A DNA stretch of 64,000 nucleotides from Mesorhizobium jarvisii (lineage in GTDB: Bacteria; Pseudomonadota; Alphaproteobacteria; Rhizobiales; Rhizobiaceae): positions 186,001 through 250,000 of the forward strand of contig NZ_QZXA01000003.1 in the NCBI RefSeq assembly GCF_003601985.1, written 5' to 3'. The translations under genes and the position numbers were made by a program. Positions 8,548 through 17,317 of this stretch are shown here, piece by piece. Numbering within the stretch: the stretch's first letter is position 1; each line of letters starts with the position of its first letter. Below the pieces are notes generated by a model. The model worked only from the letters and a program-made list of their open reading frames with translations, had not been told where the DNA came from and searched no databases.

Positions 8548-10149
8548 ATGATCCGCCTGCTCGCCTTCCTCATCGTCGTCTTCGCGCTCGGTCTCGGCTT
8601 TGCTTGGCTGGCCGACCGGCCGGGCGACATGGTCGTTACCTTCAGCGGCTACCAGTATCAGGTCAGCCTGATGGTGGCGGCGGTGGCCATCGTCGCTGTC
8701 GTCGCCGCGGTAATGATCCTGTGGTGGCTGATCAGGTCGCTGTGGAACAGCCCCTATACCATCTCGCGCTATTTCCGCGTGCGCCGCCGCGACCGCGGCT
8801 ACCAGGCGCTGTCGACCGGCATGATCGCCGCCGGCGCCGGCGACGGTGCGCTGGCCCGCAAGAAGACCAAGGAAGCGGCCAAGCTGATCCGTTCCGACCA
8901 GGAACCGCTGATTCATCTGCTCGAGGCGCAGGCTTCGCTGCTCGAAGGCGACCATGAAGGGGCGCGGCAAAAGTTCGAGAGCATGCTCGACGATCCCGAA
9001 ATGCGGCTGCTCGGCCTGCGCGGGCTTTATCTCGAAGCCGAACGGCTGGGTGACCGCAATGCCGCACGCCACTATGCCGGCCGCGCCGCCGCCGTTGCGC
9101 CGCAACTGGCCTGGGCGGCCGAATCGACACTGGAGGAGCTGACCGCGCGCGGCGATTGGGACGGCGCCTTGAAACTGGTCGACGCGCAGAAGGCGACGCG
9201 GCAGATCGAGCGCGATGCCGCCAATCGCCGTCGCGCCGTGCTGTTGACCGCCAAGGCGCAGTCGCTCGCCGACAGCGATCCCACCACCGCCAGGGCGGCC
9301 GCACTCGAGGCCAACAAGCTGCAGCCGGATTTCGCCCCCGCCGCCGTTGCCGCCGCCGCCGCGCTGTTCAGGCAGAACGATGTGCGCAAGGGCTCGAAAA
9401 TCCTGGAGACCGCCTGGAGGGCCGAGCCGCATCCCGAGATTGCCGAGCTCTACACCCATGCCAGGCCGGGTGACGCCGTGCTCGACCGTCTCAACCGGGC
9501 GAAGAAGCTGCAGGAGATGAAGAAGAACCACGCCGAATCGTCGATGACGGTGGCGCGTGCCGCGCTCGACGCACAGGATTTCGCTACCGCTCGCACCGAG
9601 GCCGAGGCCGCGATCCGGATGGACCGCCGCGAGGGCGCCTATCTGCTGCTGGCCGACATCGAGGAGGCCGAGACCGGCGACCAGGGTAAGGTGCGGCAGC
9701 TGCTGTCCAAGGCGGTGCGCGCGCCGCGCGATCCGGCCTGGGTCGCCGATGGCGTGGTTTCGGAACGCTGGGCGCCGGTATCGCCTGTCACCGGTCGGCT
9801 CGATGCCTTCGAATGGCGCGCGCCGATGGAGCGGCTTGGCCAGTTGATCGACAGCCGTGACGATGCGCCTGAGACCACGGTGCCGGTTATCGAGGCGTTG
9901 GCGAAGCCGGCCAGCGAGAAGCCGATCGACGCGATCGAGCCTGCCACGGCGAGCAGCGAGACAACAAGCAAGGGAATCGATAGAAGCGAAGACCACGTCA
10001 CGCCGGTCACGGCGGCTGCGTTCGCGGCGGTACCAGCCGATGCCGAGGCCGTCGAGCCGGCGGAAGAACTGGCGCGGCTGCCGGACGATCCGGGCGTCGA
10101 TCCGGACGAGGAAGCGGAAAAATCGCCGCGCCGCTTCCGGCTGTTTTAA
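8548..10149 (+). CDS. hemY: HemY-type TPR membrane protein
   Basis: A 533-residue protein with two N-terminal membrane spans (about residues 3-22 and 42-64) and 'RPGDMVVTFSGYQYQVSL' between them, the HemY N-terminal hallmark, followed by a long run of TPR-like helical hairpins (for example 'ARQKFESMLDDPEMRLLGLRGLYLEAERLGD'). Residues after about 440 are low-complexity and acidic. HemY proteins of proteobacteria sit with haem genes but their exact role is unresolved; this is not the protoporphyrinogen oxidase that bears the same name in Gram-positives. It is the last gene of the hemCD-COG4223-hemY run. Confidence 0.9.
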   Translation: MIRLLAFLIVVFALGLGFAWLADRPGDMVVTFSGYQYQVSLMVAAVAIVAVVAAVMILWWLIRSLWNSPYTISRYFRVRRRDRGYQALSTGMIAAGAGDGALARKKTKEAAKLIRSDQEPLIHLLEAQASLLEGDHEGARQKFESMLDDPEMRLLGLRGLYLEAERLGDRNAARHYAGRAAAVAPQLAWAAESTLEELTARGDWDGALKLVDAQKATRQIERDAANRRRAVLLTAKAQSLADSDPTTARAAALEANKLQPDFAPAAVAAAAALFRQNDVRKGSKILETAWRAEPHPEIAELYTHARPGDAVLDRLNRAKKLQEMKKNHAESSMTVARAALDAQDFATARTEAEAAIRMDRREGAYLLLADIEEAETGDQGKVRQLLSKAVRAPRDPAWVADGVVSERWAPVSPVTGRLDAFEWRAPMERLGQLIDSRDDAPETTVPVIEALAKPASEKPIDAIEPATASSETTSKGIDRSEDHVTPVTAAAFAAVPADAEAVEPAEELARLPDDPGVDPDEEAEKSPRRFRLF

Positions 10150-10202
10150 TTTTTGGCCTTCGGGTGATTGACTTGGCCCTTGGGCCGTTTGGGAATGGAT
10201 TG

Positions 10203-10682
10203 ATGTTCGAACGCGTTCTGTCGTTTCTCAGGGATTTGCCGGCCGGCGCCGGCGCGCAAACCAGCACGGACGACCCGCGCGTCGCCGCCTCGGCGCTGCT
10301 CTACCATGTGATGAACGCCGACGGCGTGCGCCAGGACGTCGAATGGGAGCGGTTCAAGGCTGTGCTCTCCGAGAGCTACTCGATCAGCGGCGCCGAACTC
10401 GAAGCGCTGGCCGCCGCCGGCGAGCGCGCCGACAATGAGGCGATCGACCTCTACGCCTTCACCAGCGTGCTCAAGCGCCATCTCGACGCGGACGGGCGCA
10501 AGGCCTTCATCGGCCTGATGTGGGAGATCGTCTATGCCGATGGCGAGCTGCATGAGCTAGAGGACAATACGGTGTGGCGGGTCGCCGAACTGATCGGCGT
10601 CGAGCGCCACGACCGGGTCGAGGCGCGCCGCAAGGCGGCGGCGCAGGCGCCGGGTGCCCGCGGAACATCCAGCGACGAATAG
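10203..10682 (+). CDS. TerB/DjlA-like (COG4103) protein
   Basis: A 159-residue helical protein with the TerB pattern 'AASALLYHVMNADGVRQDVEWERFKAVLSESYSI' and 'GLMWEIVYADGELHELEDNTVWRVAELIGV', i.e. two repeated 'A-D-G-x-x-x-x-E' helical segments with acidic residues that may bind metal. The annotated tellurite link of TerB is not evidence of resistance here. An in-frame GTG at 10164 is possible, but the ATG at 10203 matches the usual 'FERVLSFLRDL' N terminus. It follows hemY by about 50 bases. Confidence 0.82.
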   Translation: MFERVLSFLRDLPAGAGAQTSTDDPRVAASALLYHVMNADGVRQDVEWERFKAVLSESYSISGAELEALAAAGERADNEAIDLYAFTSVLKRHLDADGRKAFIGLMWEIVYADGELHELEDNTVWRVAELIGVERHDRVEARRKAAAQAPGARGTSSDE

Positions 10683-10700
10683 ACGGGATCTCGCCTGACG

Positions 10701-11417
10701 ATGCCGCGCGCAACGAGCTCGAAGCCAAAAATCCTGATCGTGCTGCATCAGGAGAATTCGAGCCCCGGACGCGTCGGCCACATGCTCATCGAAGAGGGTT
10801 TCGAGCTCGACATCCGCCGGCCGCCGCTCGGCGACGCCTTGCCGGAGACGCTGGACGGCCATGCCGGCACGGTGGTGTTCGGCGGACCGATGAGCGCCAA
10901 TGACGAGGACGAGTTCGTTCGCCGCGAGACCAACTGGCTGGAAATCCCGCTCAGGGAGAACCGGCCGTGCCTTGGCATTTGCCTCGGCGCGCAGATGCTG
11001 GTCAACCATCTCGGCGGCAAGGTCGAGGGGCACGGCGAAGGGCTGGTCGAGATCGGCTGGTATCCGCTCAAGGCGACCGAGGCCGGCAGGAAGCTGATGC
11101 ACTGGCCCGAAATGGTCTACCAGTTCCACCGCGAGGGCTTTTCCTTGCCCCGCGACGCGACGCTGCTGGCGACGGCGGAGACCTATCCCAATCAGGCCTT
11201 CCGCTATGGCGACAATGCCTGGGGCATACAGTTCCATGGCGAACTGACCCGGGTGATGATGCAGCGCTGGGTGGTGCGCGGCGCGCATCGCTTCGAATTG
11301 CCTGGCGCCCAGCCCGGCCGCGATCACCTCGGCGGCAGGCTGATCTGGGACATGCATCTGAAGCGCTGGCTGGACGAGTTTTTGCGCATGGTGTTTGGGA
11401 CGCCGGCGGTGCGGTAG
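10701..11417 (+). CDS. Class I glutamine amidotransferase (GMP synthase-like GATase)
   Basis: A 238-residue stand-alone GATase domain. The nucleophile elbow is 'CLGICLGAQ' with Cys94, the catalytic His179 and Glu181 lie in 'WGIQFHGELT', and 'GGPMSAND' forms the oxyanion region. The usual motif is FHPE; Gly replaces Pro here, as in many stand-alone members. Proteins of this type are annotated as GMP synthase-related but lack the synthetase part; an ammonia acceptor or a gamma-glutamyl hydrolase role is open. It starts 18 bases after the TerB-like gene and converges on the NIPSNAP gene. Confidence 0.88.
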   Translation: MPRATSSKPKILIVLHQENSSPGRVGHMLIEEGFELDIRRPPLGDALPETLDGHAGTVVFGGPMSANDEDEFVRRETNWLEIPLRENRPCLGICLGAQMLVNHLGGKVEGHGEGLVEIGWYPLKATEAGRKLMHWPEMVYQFHREGFSLPRDATLLATAETYPNQAFRYGDNAWGIQFHGELTRVMMQRWVVRGAHRFELPGAQPGRDHLGGRLIWDMHLKRWLDEFLRMVFGTPAVR

Positions 11418-11433
11418 CTCCATCTCTTGGAGC
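11417..11433 (+). terminator. Short hairpin between convergent genes
   Basis: GCTCCA and TGGAGC (6-bp stem, 5-base loop) start at the amidotransferase stop codon and are followed by AATTCTTT. The stem is short and the T run weak, so this is a tentative intrinsic terminator for the amidotransferase gene, placed between two convergent genes. Confidence 0.35.
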
Positions 11434-11443
11434 AATTCTTTAG

Positions 11444-11752
11444 CTAGGGTTCGAGCACCGGCCGCATGAAGCTGCGCTCATAGCTTAGAATGCTGCGATT
11501 GCGCTTTTCCGCTTCAAACACATCCTGGCATTCCGGGTCGGCTGCCATCCGCTTGCGATAGTCCTCATAGTCGGCAAGGCTCGGAAAGCTGAACATGGCA
11601 TAGGCGATATTGTTCGCTCCTTCGCTCGGCAGGAAATAGCCATGATGGTTTCCGCCGAGGCGATTGACCAGACCGATCCAGCGACGGCCATATTCTTCAA
11701 ACTCGGCAAGCTTGTAGGGGTCGATGACATATTTCAGGCAGCAGGTGATCAT
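11444..11752 (-). CDS. NIPSNAP family protein
   Basis: A 102-residue single-domain protein of the NIPSNAP (dimeric alpha-beta barrel) family: 'CCLKYVIDPYKLAEFEEYGRRWIGLVNRLGGNHHGYFLPSEGANNIAYAMFSFPSLADYEDYRKRMAADPE' is the canonical pattern. Biochemical function is generally unknown. AGGAAA precedes the ATG. It lies downstream of the MFS gene on the same strand, 49 bases away, so it may be cotranscribed with it. Confidence 0.9.
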   Translation of the reverse strand: MITCCLKYVIDPYKLAEFEEYGRRWIGLVNRLGGNHHGYFLPSEGANNIAYAMFSFPSLADYEDYRKRMAADPECQDVFEAEKRNRSILSYERSFMRPVLEP

Positions 11753-11801
11753 GGGATTTCCTGTGACGGGGGTGATGTTTCTTGCCGACCATCGGCGAGC
11801 G

Positions 11802-13040
11802 TCAGTTGCGCCCGTCGAGGTGGCGAACCCTGCGCAATTGCGGAAACAGCCAGGCCCACAGGCCTGCTACCGCGATGGCGCCGACGCCGCCGATCACCAC
11901 TGCCGGCACGGTGCCGATCAGCGCCGCCATGGTGCCGGCACGGAATTCGCCGACTTCGTTGGAGGCGCCGACGAAAACCTGGTTGACGGCGTTGACGCGG
12001 CCGCGCACCTCGTCCGGCGTCCACAGCTGGATCAGCGTCTCCCTGATGTAGACGCTGAACATGTCGGTGGCGCCGAGGAGGGCCAATGCGACGATCGACA
12101 GCCAGGTGAGGGTCGACAGTCCAAACAGCACGGTGGAGGCGCCGAATGCCGCGACGAAACCGAGCATGATCACACCGGCATGGTTGCGGATCGGGTGCCC
12201 GGCGAGCCACACCGCCACGCAGATGGCGCCGATGCCGGGCGCCGAGCGCAGCAGGCCGAGGCCCCACGGGCCGAGCTGCAGGATGTCGCGCGCATAGACC
12301 GGCAGCAATGCCGAGGCGCCGGAGAGAAGCACCGCGAACAGGTCGAGCGAGATGGCGCCAAGCACGATCTTCTCGCTCCAGATGTAGCGGAAGCCGGCAA
12401 ACAGCGTGTCCATGGTCGGCTTGTCGGTGGCGGTCCGCTGGGCGGGCCTGGGAATGGTGAAAATCAAAAGGGCGGCGGCCAGCATCAGCATGGCGGCGAT
12501 GGCGTATGCGACTTCCGGAGAAACCCCGTAGAGCAGGCCGCCGGCAACCGGTCCAACGATGGTCGCCGTCTGCCAGGCGGACGAGTTCCAGGCAATCGCA
12601 TTGCCGAAATCCTCAGGCGGCACCAGATTGGCGAACAGCGAGGACGAAGCCGGGCCGTAAAAGGCCCGCGCCGTGCCGAACATCGCGAGCACGGCGAAGA
12701 TCGGCAGCGGGCTGACAAGACCGCGCAGCGTCAGGACCAGCAGAGTGAGGGCGCATATGCCCTCGATCACCGTCGACAGCGCCATGATCAGCCGGCGTCC
12801 GAAGCGGTCGGCGACGACGCCGGTGACCAGCACCAAAAGCAGCGATGGCAGGAACTGGACGATGCCGACAATGCCGAGGTCGAAAGGATCGCGCGTCAGA
12901 TCATAGACCTGCCAGCCGACGGCGACGGAGACGATCATGGTCGCGAAGGTGGTGAGGAAGCGCGCCGTCCAGTAGCTGAGGAAGGCTTTGTGCCGGAAGG
13001 CAGCGTAACGCTGCTCAGGTGAAGTTTGTAGGGATGTCAT
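11802..13040 (-). CDS. MFS transporter, EntS-like drug/siderophore exporter family
   Basis: A 412-residue major facilitator with about 12 membrane spans. The loop 2-3 motif appears as 'GVVADRFGRRL', and the opening 'FRHKAFLSYWTARFLTTFATMIVSVAVGWQVYDLT' plus 'ARAFYGPASSSLFANLVPPEDFGNAIAWNSSAWQTATIVGPVAGGLLYG' is typical of the MFS_3/enterobactin-exporter-like group. The substrate cannot be deduced; efflux is the usual role. I place the start at the ATG at 13040; the in-frame extension to 13112 would run into the palindromic operator at 13066-13109. That palindrome just upstream suggests repression by an unlinked regulator. Confidence 0.88.
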   Translation of the reverse strand: MTSLQTSPEQRYAAFRHKAFLSYWTARFLTTFATMIVSVAVGWQVYDLTRDPFDLGIVGIVQFLPSLLLVLVTGVVADRFGRRLIMALSTVIEGICALTLLVLTLRGLVSPLPIFAVLAMFGTARAFYGPASSSLFANLVPPEDFGNAIAWNSSAWQTATIVGPVAGGLLYGVSPEVAYAIAAMLMLAAALLIFTIPRPAQRTATDKPTMDTLFAGFRYIWSEKIVLGAISLDLFAVLLSGASALLPVYARDILQLGPWGLGLLRSAPGIGAICVAVWLAGHPIRNHAGVIMLGFVAAFGASTVLFGLSTLTWLSIVALALLGATDMFSVYIRETLIQLWTPDEVRGRVNAVNQVFVGASNEVGEFRAGTMAALIGTVPAVVIGGVGAIAVAGLWAWLFPQLRRVRHLDGRN

Positions 13041-13065
13041 GAATAAAGGCCCCGTTGCGATGGCA

Positions 13066-13109
13066 TTGGAGCGACGTGCGTCCAATTGGACGCACAAAGT
13101 GCGCTCCAA
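13066..13109. promoter_or_regulatory. Nested palindromic operator upstream of the MFS gene
   Basis: The core GTGCGTCCAATTGGACGCAC at 13076-13095 is a perfect 20-bp palindrome. It is flanked by TTGGAGCG (13066-13073) and its reverse complement CGCTCCAA (13102-13109), giving four related half-sites of the form TTGGA plus two G/C bases. The site lies 26-70 bases upstream of the MFS start codon. This architecture is typical of a repressor (TetR or MarR class) binding as one or two dimers; the protein is not identified. Confidence 0.7.
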
Positions 13110-13122
13110 CACTGTTTAGTTT

Positions 13123-13168
13123 CGCATCGTGCTTTCCGAAAATCGGAGTGGACTTTCGGGCCGATGCG
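13123..13168. repeat. Short intergenic palindrome (rhizobial CGATGCG/CCGAAAA type)
   Basis: CGCATCG at 13123-13129 pairs with CGATGCG at 13162-13168, and inside it CCGAAA (13136-13141) pairs with TTTCGG (13154-13159). I recognise this as resembling a dispersed Mesorhizobium intergenic palindrome. It lies in the gap between the aminotransferase end and the MFS promoter. Confidence 0.6.
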
Positions 13169-13305
13169 ATGCCGGCGGGGCACTTCCCAAGGTTGGGCGC
13201 TGGTCCGACCAATGGAACGTCTAGCAAAGTTCGATGCGCGATGCGTGCGAAAATCAGCACTGGATCAAGGGATTTTCAGCCTGTTGCGCCCATCGCACAA
13301 GGAAA

Positions 13306-14406
13306 TTACTGCCGAAGTGCTGCCGAAATGGCGTCGAGCCCGCCTCGCAACTCGGCCTCCGTCGGCCAGCCGAAGCCGACGCGGAAGAAGCGCTTTTCCA
13401 TCTCGAACCAGTGGCCGGGCCCGACATAGGTGCCATGGTTTTCCAGCAGGTTCACATAGAAGCGGTCGAGATCGAAGCCGGGTTCGACATTGAGGCGCGG
13501 GAAGCCGACGACACCGCCTTCGGGCCGCACCCAGTCGACCAGCGGTTCGCGGTCGATCCAGGCCTGGACGATGTCGCGGCGCTTGGCCATTTCGGGCAGC
13601 AGCGCTCCCAGGAAGGCGTCCCGGCGTTCGAGCATGCCGCGCGCAATGCCTTCGTCGATGACGCTGCCGCAGATGCCGATCTGTTCCTTGGCGGCAAGGA
13701 ACGTCTCCTGTAGTGCTGGATCCCTGGTGATCAGCCAGCCAATGCGGATGCCTGGAATGCCGAAGGCCTTCGACAGCGACGCGACGCTGATCGCCTTCGT
13801 GCTCAGCGAGGCCGCCGACGGCAGGCGCCGGCCATAGGAAAGGTCGCGATAGGTCTCGTCGACCAGCAAATGGCAGCCGCTGGTCTCCGCGAGCGCCACC
13901 AGCGCGTCGAGATCGGTCTGGCCCATCATCGTGCCGGTCGGGTTGTGCGGGCACGTAACGCTGATCAGTTTCGTGTTCGGTCGCATCGCCGCCCTGACGG
14001 CCTCGACATCGATGGCAAAGCCGTCCTCGAAGGCGAGGTCGACGAAGCTGATGGCGCAGCCGATCGCCCTTGGGGTTTCGATGTTGGTGGCGTAATTGGG
14101 CCGGATGACGACGAGATGGTCGCTCGCCGACAGAAGCGATGTCGAGATGATGAACAGCGCGCCGGCGGCACCGGCGGTGACCAGCACATCGTCAGGCGAG
14201 ACGCCGGCGTCCTGTGCCGCGATCAGCGCGCGCAAGTCCTTGTCGCCGCGATGCTCGCCATAGAACAGCGTGAGGTCCGGCAGCGACAGGCCGATGTCGG
14301 AGAGCTTCTGGTCGGCGATCGAGCTCTCGGAGAGGTTGAAGCGGATGCGGTCGTAGCCGTACTCCTCCGGCGCTTCCTTCTCGATCACCATCCTGGTGTA
14401 GTTCAT
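13306..14406 (-). CDS. PLP-dependent class I/II aminotransferase
   Basis: A 366-residue fold-type I aminotransferase. HNPTG at 154-158, the PLP-stacking 'LVDETYRDLSYG' with Asp183, and the Schiff-base Lys213 in 'SVASLSKAFGIPGIRIGW' with Arg221 are all present. The N terminus 'FNLSESSIADQKLSDIG' and the compact size fit the aspartate aminotransferase-like subfamily that handles amino acids of unknown identity. The gene stands alone between mucR and the MFS gene, with a mucR terminator upstream, so it probably has its own promoter. Confidence 0.88.
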   Translation of the reverse strand: MNYTRMVIEKEAPEEYGYDRIRFNLSESSIADQKLSDIGLSLPDLTLFYGEHRGDKDLRALIAAQDAGVSPDDVLVTAGAAGALFIISTSLLSASDHLVVIRPNYATNIETPRAIGCAISFVDLAFEDGFAIDVEAVRAAMRPNTKLISVTCPHNPTGTMMGQTDLDALVALAETSGCHLLVDETYRDLSYGRRLPSAASLSTKAISVASLSKAFGIPGIRIGWLITRDPALQETFLAAKEQIGICGSVIDEGIARGMLERRDAFLGALLPEMAKRRDIVQAWIDREPLVDWVRPEGGVVGFPRLNVEPGFDLDRFYVNLLENHGTYVGPGHWFEMEKRFFRVGFGWPTEAELRGGLDAISAALRQ

Positions 14407-14445
14407 GGCTTCCCCCAGATCCCCTTGTCTGGTTTATCCAAGCCA

Positions 14446-14490
14446 CAAAAACAGGAAGCCTGCCAAGGCGGTTTCGCCGGCAGGCTTCTG
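14446..14490 (-). terminator. Rho-independent terminator of mucR
   Basis: On the minus strand, CAGAAGCCTGCC and GGCAGGCTTCCTG form a long GC-rich stem (complement of about 14452-14490) followed by TTTTTG (complement of 14446-14451). It lies about 40 bases after the mucR stop codon and before the aminotransferase start. Confidence 0.75.
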
Positions 14491-14528
14491 TTCCAGTCGT
14501 CCTAAATATTGGCTCAGGACTGAATTGC

Positions 14529-14987
14529 TCAGGCTGAAACCTTGGCCTTGCGGCCCTTGGCCTTGACGGGCGCCACCTCAACGGCCTTGCGGCCGAGTCC
14601 GATGGACTTCGCCAGTTGCGAGCGCGAGGCCGCATAGTTGGGGGCAACCATCGGATAGTCAGACGGCAGGCCCCATTTGGCACGGTAGGCGTCCGGCGTC
14701 AGGCCGAAATGCACGCCGAGATGGCGCTTCAGCGATTTGAACTTCTTGCCGTCTTCGAGGCAGATGATGAAATCCGGCGTCACCGACTTTTTCGGGTTGA
14801 CCGCGGGGACCAGCGGTGCGGCCACCGGCACCGCCGGCTTGCCGAGCCCGCCGATCGAGGTGGCGACGCTGGCGATGAGGTCGGCCAGGCCGGAGGCGGG
14901 CAGGCGGTTCTTCTCAACGTAGGCGGATACGATGTGGGCGGTCAGCTCGAGAAGGTCGATGCGAGCGTCGTTGCTATCGTCGGTCAA
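14529..14987 (-). CDS. mucR: MucR/Ros-family zinc-finger transcriptional regulator
   Basis: A 152-residue regulator with the prokaryotic C2H2-like finger: Cys76-x2-Asp79-x9-His89-x3-His93 in 'CLEDGKKFKSLKRHLGVHFGLTPDAYRAKWGLP', followed by 'SDYPMVAPNYAASRSQLAKSIGLG'. The N-terminal helices (LTAHIVSAYVEKN, GLADLIASV) drive oligomerisation in this family. MucR/Ros proteins are global, H-NS-like regulators of exopolysaccharide, motility and symbiosis or virulence in rhizobia and Brucella. Rhizobial genomes often carry several copies, so this may not be the principal one. An AT-rich stretch (about 15150-15199) lies upstream, the kind of DNA MucR binds when it autoregulates. Confidence 0.93.
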   Translation of the reverse strand: MTDDSNDARIDLLELTAHIVSAYVEKNRLPASGLADLIASVATSIGGLGKPAVPVAAPLVPAVNPKKSVTPDFIICLEDGKKFKSLKRHLGVHFGLTPDAYRAKWGLPSDYPMVAPNYAASRSQLAKSIGLGRKAVEVAPVKAKGRKAKVSA

Positions 14988-15199
14988 TGTTTCCTCCGTC
15001 TATGGTGCACGGCCTCGAAAATGGGGTTCGTTTTCGAAAGGACGAGGCACAAAATCAAAAATGCTGAAGCGTTTCTGGCGTATCCAGTGGACCGCGCGGG
15101 GGCAGCGCGCAAAATTCCTAGTCGGCAAATCTGCACAACGCAATGATTAAGCGCGGCGCCACACGTTATTTTGAACAACTATACTAAACTGTAATAATA

Positions 15200-15904
15200 T
15201 CAGACGATCAGAGCCTTGTCTCGCCACAGACGAAATCCGCCTTCGAAGGCGCGTGTGTTGTCACCGCGCCTGGTCTCGGCCGGTAACGCGTCGAGCTTGT
15301 CGACATTGCCGCCGCCAATGACGACATAGTCTGGCTGCAGGGCGGCGCGCAGGCGAGTGACGACGTCGAAGACGTATTTGCGCCACTTCTTCTTGCCGTG
15401 CTTTTCCAGGCCGCGCTCGCCGACATAGTCCTCGAAACTCCGGCCTTTCCTGTAGGGAAGATGGGCGAGTTCCATCGGCTGGCCGACATTGTCGAAGACC
15501 ATCGCCGCGCCGAGGCCGGTTCCCAGCCCGAGGAACAGCATGCGCCCGCCTTCGTAGCTGCCGATGGCCTGCATCAGCGCATCATTGACCACCTTGACCG
15601 GCTTGCCGAATTGGGCGGCGAAATCGAAGCCAGCCCAGCCCTTGCCAAGATTCTTCGGATCGAGCACCGGCTTGTTGTGACGCACCGGGCCGGGATAGCC
15701 CATCGAGATGACGTCGTAGGACAGGCCCTCGGCGAGCTTCTTCACCTTGTCGATCATCTGCTGCGGCGTCAGGCCCGGGCCAGAATCGTCCCGGCGCTCG
15801 GCGCCGCCGGCGCTGGTCAGGATCTTGACGTGCGAGCCGCCAATGTCGATCGCCAGAACGATCTTCTCGGTGTCGAGTGCCGGTTGCTTCATCGCCTTGG
15901 CCAT
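15200..15904 (-). CDS. ROK-family glucokinase (polyphosphate-glucokinase-like)
   Basis: A 234-residue ROK kinase. The phosphate-binding DIGGSHVK is at residues 20-27, 'MGYPGPV' and 'VVNDALMQAIGSYEGG' form the sugar site, 'LGLGTGLGAAMV' is the second phosphate loop, and the C-terminal 'LRAALQPDYVVIGGGNVDKLDALP' matches polyphosphate glucokinases more than classical glucokinases. It probably phosphorylates glucose to glucose 6-phosphate, with polyphosphate or ATP as donor. Two starts are possible: the ATG at 15922 overlaps the zwf stop (ATGA); I prefer 15904, which has GGAG ahead. It is the last gene of the GH15-gnd-zwf-kinase operon. Confidence 0.85.
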   Translation of the reverse strand: MAKAMKQPALDTEKIVLAIDIGGSHVKILTSAGGAERRDDSGPGLTPQQMIDKVKKLAEGLSYDVISMGYPGPVRHNKPVLDPKNLGKGWAGFDFAAQFGKPVKVVNDALMQAIGSYEGGRMLFLGLGTGLGAAMVFDNVGQPMELAHLPYRKGRSFEDYVGERGLEKHGKKKWRKYVFDVVTRLRAALQPDYVVIGGGNVDKLDALPAETRRGDNTRAFEGGFRLWRDKALIV

Positions 15905-15918
15905 CGTGTCTTCTCCGA

Positions 15919-17295
15919 TCATGCCACCGGGTCGATCCAGCCATTGGGCGGTCCGAAGCCGGCCATGGCGTCCGTCGGTCCCCATGTCTTCGGCTCGTAG
16001 AGATGCGGCGGCGTGGTGTCGCCGAGCACCGGCCCGACGATGCGCCAGGCAAGCTCGGCCGCGTCCTGGCGGGTGAAGAGCTGGCCGTTGCCGTTCATGG
16101 CGTCGCCGATCAGCCTTTCATAGGGCGGCATGTCGGCCTTGCTGTCGTCGAGCGCCGTCAGTTCCACCTGCTCGCCGACCATGTCGTCGCCTGGCGCCTT
16201 GCGCTGGGCGCCGATGGCGATCACCACTTGCGGGTCGATGCGGAAGCGCACGTAGTTCTGGTCGGCGGGCTTGATCGGGTCGAAGACGTCGAGCGGCGGC
16301 CGCTTCAGCCGCACCACCACCTCGGTGACATGCACCGGCATGTTCTTGCCGGCGCGGATGAAGAAAGGCACGTCCTGCCAGCGCCAGGTGTCGACGAAGA
16401 AGCGCACCGCCGCGAAGGTCTCGACCGGCGAGTTCGGCGCCACGCCGGGCTCGGCGAGGTAGCCGGTGAACTGGCCGCGCACGACATCGTCTTTCGCCAG
16501 CGTCCGAATCGCCCTGAGCACCTGGACCTTCTCGTCGATCAAATCGTCGGCGGAGCGGCCGACCGGCGGCTCCATGGCCAGCAGCAGGAGGATGTTGAGC
16601 AGATGGTTCTCGATGACATCCCTTATGCAGCCGACATCGTCATAGAAGCGGCCGCGCCCCTCGACGCCGAAATCCTCGGCCATGGTGATCTGCACGCTCT
16701 CGACGAAATTGCGATTCCAGATCGGCTCGAGGAAGGAATTGGCGAAGCGGAAATAGAGCAGGTTCTGGATCGCCTCCTTGCCGAGATAGTGGTCGATGCG
16801 GAAGATCGACTGCTCGTCGAACACCAGATGCAGCACGCGGTTCAGCCAGCGCGCCGACTGCGGATCATGGCCGAACGGCTTTTCCACCATCAGCCGCGCG
16901 CCACGCGCGGTGCCCGACTGCTCCAACCCCTGCACGACAGTCTCGAACATGGTCGGCGGCACCGCCATGTAGTGCAGCGGCCGCTGGGCGGTGCCGAGTG
17001 CGGTCTTCAGCTTCTCGAAGGTGGCCGGATCGCGGTAGTCGCCGCTGACATAGCGCAGCAGCGAGGCGAATTTGGCGAACACCTTCTCGTCGATCTTGCC
17101 CAGCGCATTGACGATGCCGTCGCGAGCGCGGGCCTGCAACTGCTTGATGTCCCAGGCGTCGAAGGCGACGCCGATCACCGGTTCGGTGAGCGTGCCCTTG
17201 GCGACCATCTGGTAAAGGGCCGGAAATATCTTCTTGTGGGCGAGGTCGCCGGTGGCGCCGAAGAGCACCAGCGTGTCGGACCGTTCCTGGCTCAT
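15919..17295 (-). CDS. zwf: Glucose-6-phosphate 1-dehydrogenase
   Basis: A 458-residue enzyme oxidising glucose 6-phosphate to 6-phosphogluconolactone. The NADP site is '[17 protein letters not shown]' (residues 11-27), and 'RIDHYLGKE' at 166-174 carries the active-site Lys and His. 'MVEKPFGHD' and '[20 protein letters not shown]' are also standard. The ATG at 17295 has GGAGACGC ahead. It lies 22 bases after gnd and runs into the kinase gene. The length is somewhat shorter than the usual 490 because the N terminus is compact. Confidence 0.96.
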   Translation of the reverse strand: MSQERSDTLVLFGATGDLAHKKIFPALYQMVAKGTLTEPVIGVAFDAWDIKQLQARARDGIVNALGKIDEKVFAKFASLLRYVSGDYRDPATFEKLKTALGTAQRPLHYMAVPPTMFETVVQGLEQSGTARGARLMVEKPFGHDPQSARWLNRVLHLVFDEQSIFRIDHYLGKEAIQNLLYFRFANSFLEPIWNRNFVESVQITMAEDFGVEGRGRFYDDVGCIRDVIENHLLNILLLLAMEPPVGRSADDLIDEKVQVLRAIRTLAKDDVVRGQFTGYLAEPGVAPNSPVETFAAVRFFVDTWRWQDVPFFIRAGKNMPVHVTEVVVRLKRPPLDVFDPIKPADQNYVRFRIDPQVVIAIGAQRKAPGDDMVGEQVELTALDDSKADMPPYERLIGDAMNGNGQLFTRQDAAELAWRIVGPVLGDTTPPHLYEPKTWGPTDAMAGFGPPNGWIDPVA

Positions 17296-17317
17296 GCGTG
17301 CGTCTCCTGCTGTGGCG

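Noticed and set aside
10203..10682. Tellurite-resistance function for the TerB-like gene
   Set aside because: A lone TerB-like domain next to hemY with no terACDZ genes gives no support for tellurite resistance.
13015..13260. 81-codon minus-strand frame upstream of the MFS gene
   Set aside because: It runs through the operator and the short palindromic repeat and has no ribosome site or family match.
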